A stretch of DNA of 64,000 nucleotides, from the NCBI GenBank assembly GCA_036365455.1, contig JAWQUS010000023.1, forward strand, positions 1,240,001-1,304,000, given 5' to 3'. The stretch's first letter is position 1; each line of letters starts with the position of its first letter. The notes below the pieces were generated by a model. It had not been told where the DNA came from, searched no databases, and worked only from the letters and a program-made list of their open reading frames with translations. A program made the position numbers and the translations under genes. Source of the DNA: Macrosoma leucophasiata. Taxonomy: Eukaryota > Arthropoda > Insecta > Lepidoptera > Hedylidae. Below, piece by piece: positions 63,290-64,000 of this stretch.

Positions 63290-63450
63290 TACCTAAGTGG
63301 CAAACAAGCACACAGTTCACATTGATGTTAAGTGATGACTGCAGCCTATAGACAGCTACACAAAGACCAAGGTCAAAATGCAGATGCGTTATCACTCCTG
63401 AGAGCCAAGGTGTTAATGCCTCTCTCCCTGGAGTTCTACCATCAGTAAAT
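63290..63450 (-). repeat. SINE B copy
   Basis: Contains AGTGGCAAACAAGCACACAG and TGATGACTGCAGCCTATAGA, with an internal deletion before TGGAGTTCTACCATC. Confidence 0.65.
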
Positions 63451-63582
63451 AAAGATGTGTGTTCAAGGAAGGTAAATTCAGTTATAATGTAATAAATAGT
63501 TGTAAATATGTATTGTTGTAGATTTTTTTGTGATTTCAAATTATAAGATTGATATTGTTATTTTTTGATTTGAGAATTCTTA

Positions 63583-63957
63583 TTGAAATAAAACTATTTT
63601 TACGGATTTATTTCGCGTATATTAAACTAAAATGATTTTTAAAATCAACCCAACGTTTCGGTCGCTTTTCAGCTTCCGTGGTCCCGGGCAGACTGAGGTG
63701 ACATTTGTCTGATAGAAGTTTGAAAAAATTAAATGTAGCTACCTCCATCGATTTCGTAAACGCCTTGCGTAGCGTTCAGGATTAACACAATAATTACTTA
63801 TGGTATCTTGAGGTCTTGCAGACTGCTGCGGCTGGGATTTACTTTTTTCCCATACTTAGCAAGATTAAATCCCGGGTAAAATCGTCGGGTTGATTTTAAA
63901 AATCATTTTAATTTAATATACACGAGATAAATCCGTAAAAATAGTTTTATTTCAATG
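63583..63957 (-). mobile_element. Penelope-like remnant flanked by inverted terminal copies
   Basis: The left part repeats the sequence at 18294-18560 nearly base for base. The first 69 bp (63583-63651) recur inverted at 63888-63957 with few changes. Inverted or pseudo-LTR arrangements are typical of Penelope-like insertions. Confidence 0.7.
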
Positions 63958-64000
63958 TTTCAGCTTCTGTGTAGTAGTGATTCAATTGTGTTAAAGGTTC

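Overview
The window is insect nuclear DNA, almost certainly from a moth or butterfly. The host genes are intron-rich, and the space between exons is filled with repeat families common in Lepidoptera: Mag-type Ty3/Gypsy elements with very short LTRs, RTE and Jockey/CR1-type LINE ends, Penelope-like and mariner relics, hAT MITEs, tRNA-derived SINEs and a 5S-rRNA-like SINE. No prokaryotic gene, operon, CRISPR array or rRNA gene is visible.

The only host genes I can support are two head-to-tail paralogs on the + strand. Both encode multi-pass membrane proteins of the NRF-6 (nose resistant to fluoxetine) / acyltransferase-3 family. Gene 1 has 11 exons at 2744-20272 and gene 2 has 11 exons at 50065-62203. 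The first ten exons have identical lengths (153, 157, 118, 88, 167, 186, 180, 151, 184 and 143 nt) and identical phases, so they arose by tandem duplication. Both models lack the 5' exons for the start codon, signal peptide and first half of the NRF domain. For gene 1 these may lie left of the window; for gene 2 I cannot find them in the 29.8 kb between the genes.

Layout: 1-2743, repeats. 2744-20272, gene 1; intron 9 carries a 4.7 kb LINE (about 12150-16885, minus strand) and intron 10 a Penelope-like fragment. 20273-50064, an intergenic TE graveyard with two nearly intact Mag-like retrotransposons (22240-26934, with identical 110-bp LTRs and a CATAT duplication; 39458-44071, with 118-bp LTRs differing at one base and a GTAAT duplication), a LINE split by the first of them, RTE and Jockey-like 3' ends, and several SINE families. 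50065-62203, gene 2, with a mariner relic in intron 3. 62204-64000, repeats and an inverted-repeat Penelope-like remnant.

The most informative observations are the exon-for-exon paralogy with missing 5' ends, a GC-AG intron beside a MITE, an in-frame exon-7 relic just before exon 8 of gene 1, the young Mag-like insertions, nested insertions with readable target-site duplications, a 5S-like SINE, and a series of near-perfect short-loop palindromes. I found nothing that amounts to a clearly new multi-gene system. Exon boundaries come from splice motifs, frame and agreement between the paralogs; family names rest on recognisable motifs without a database search.
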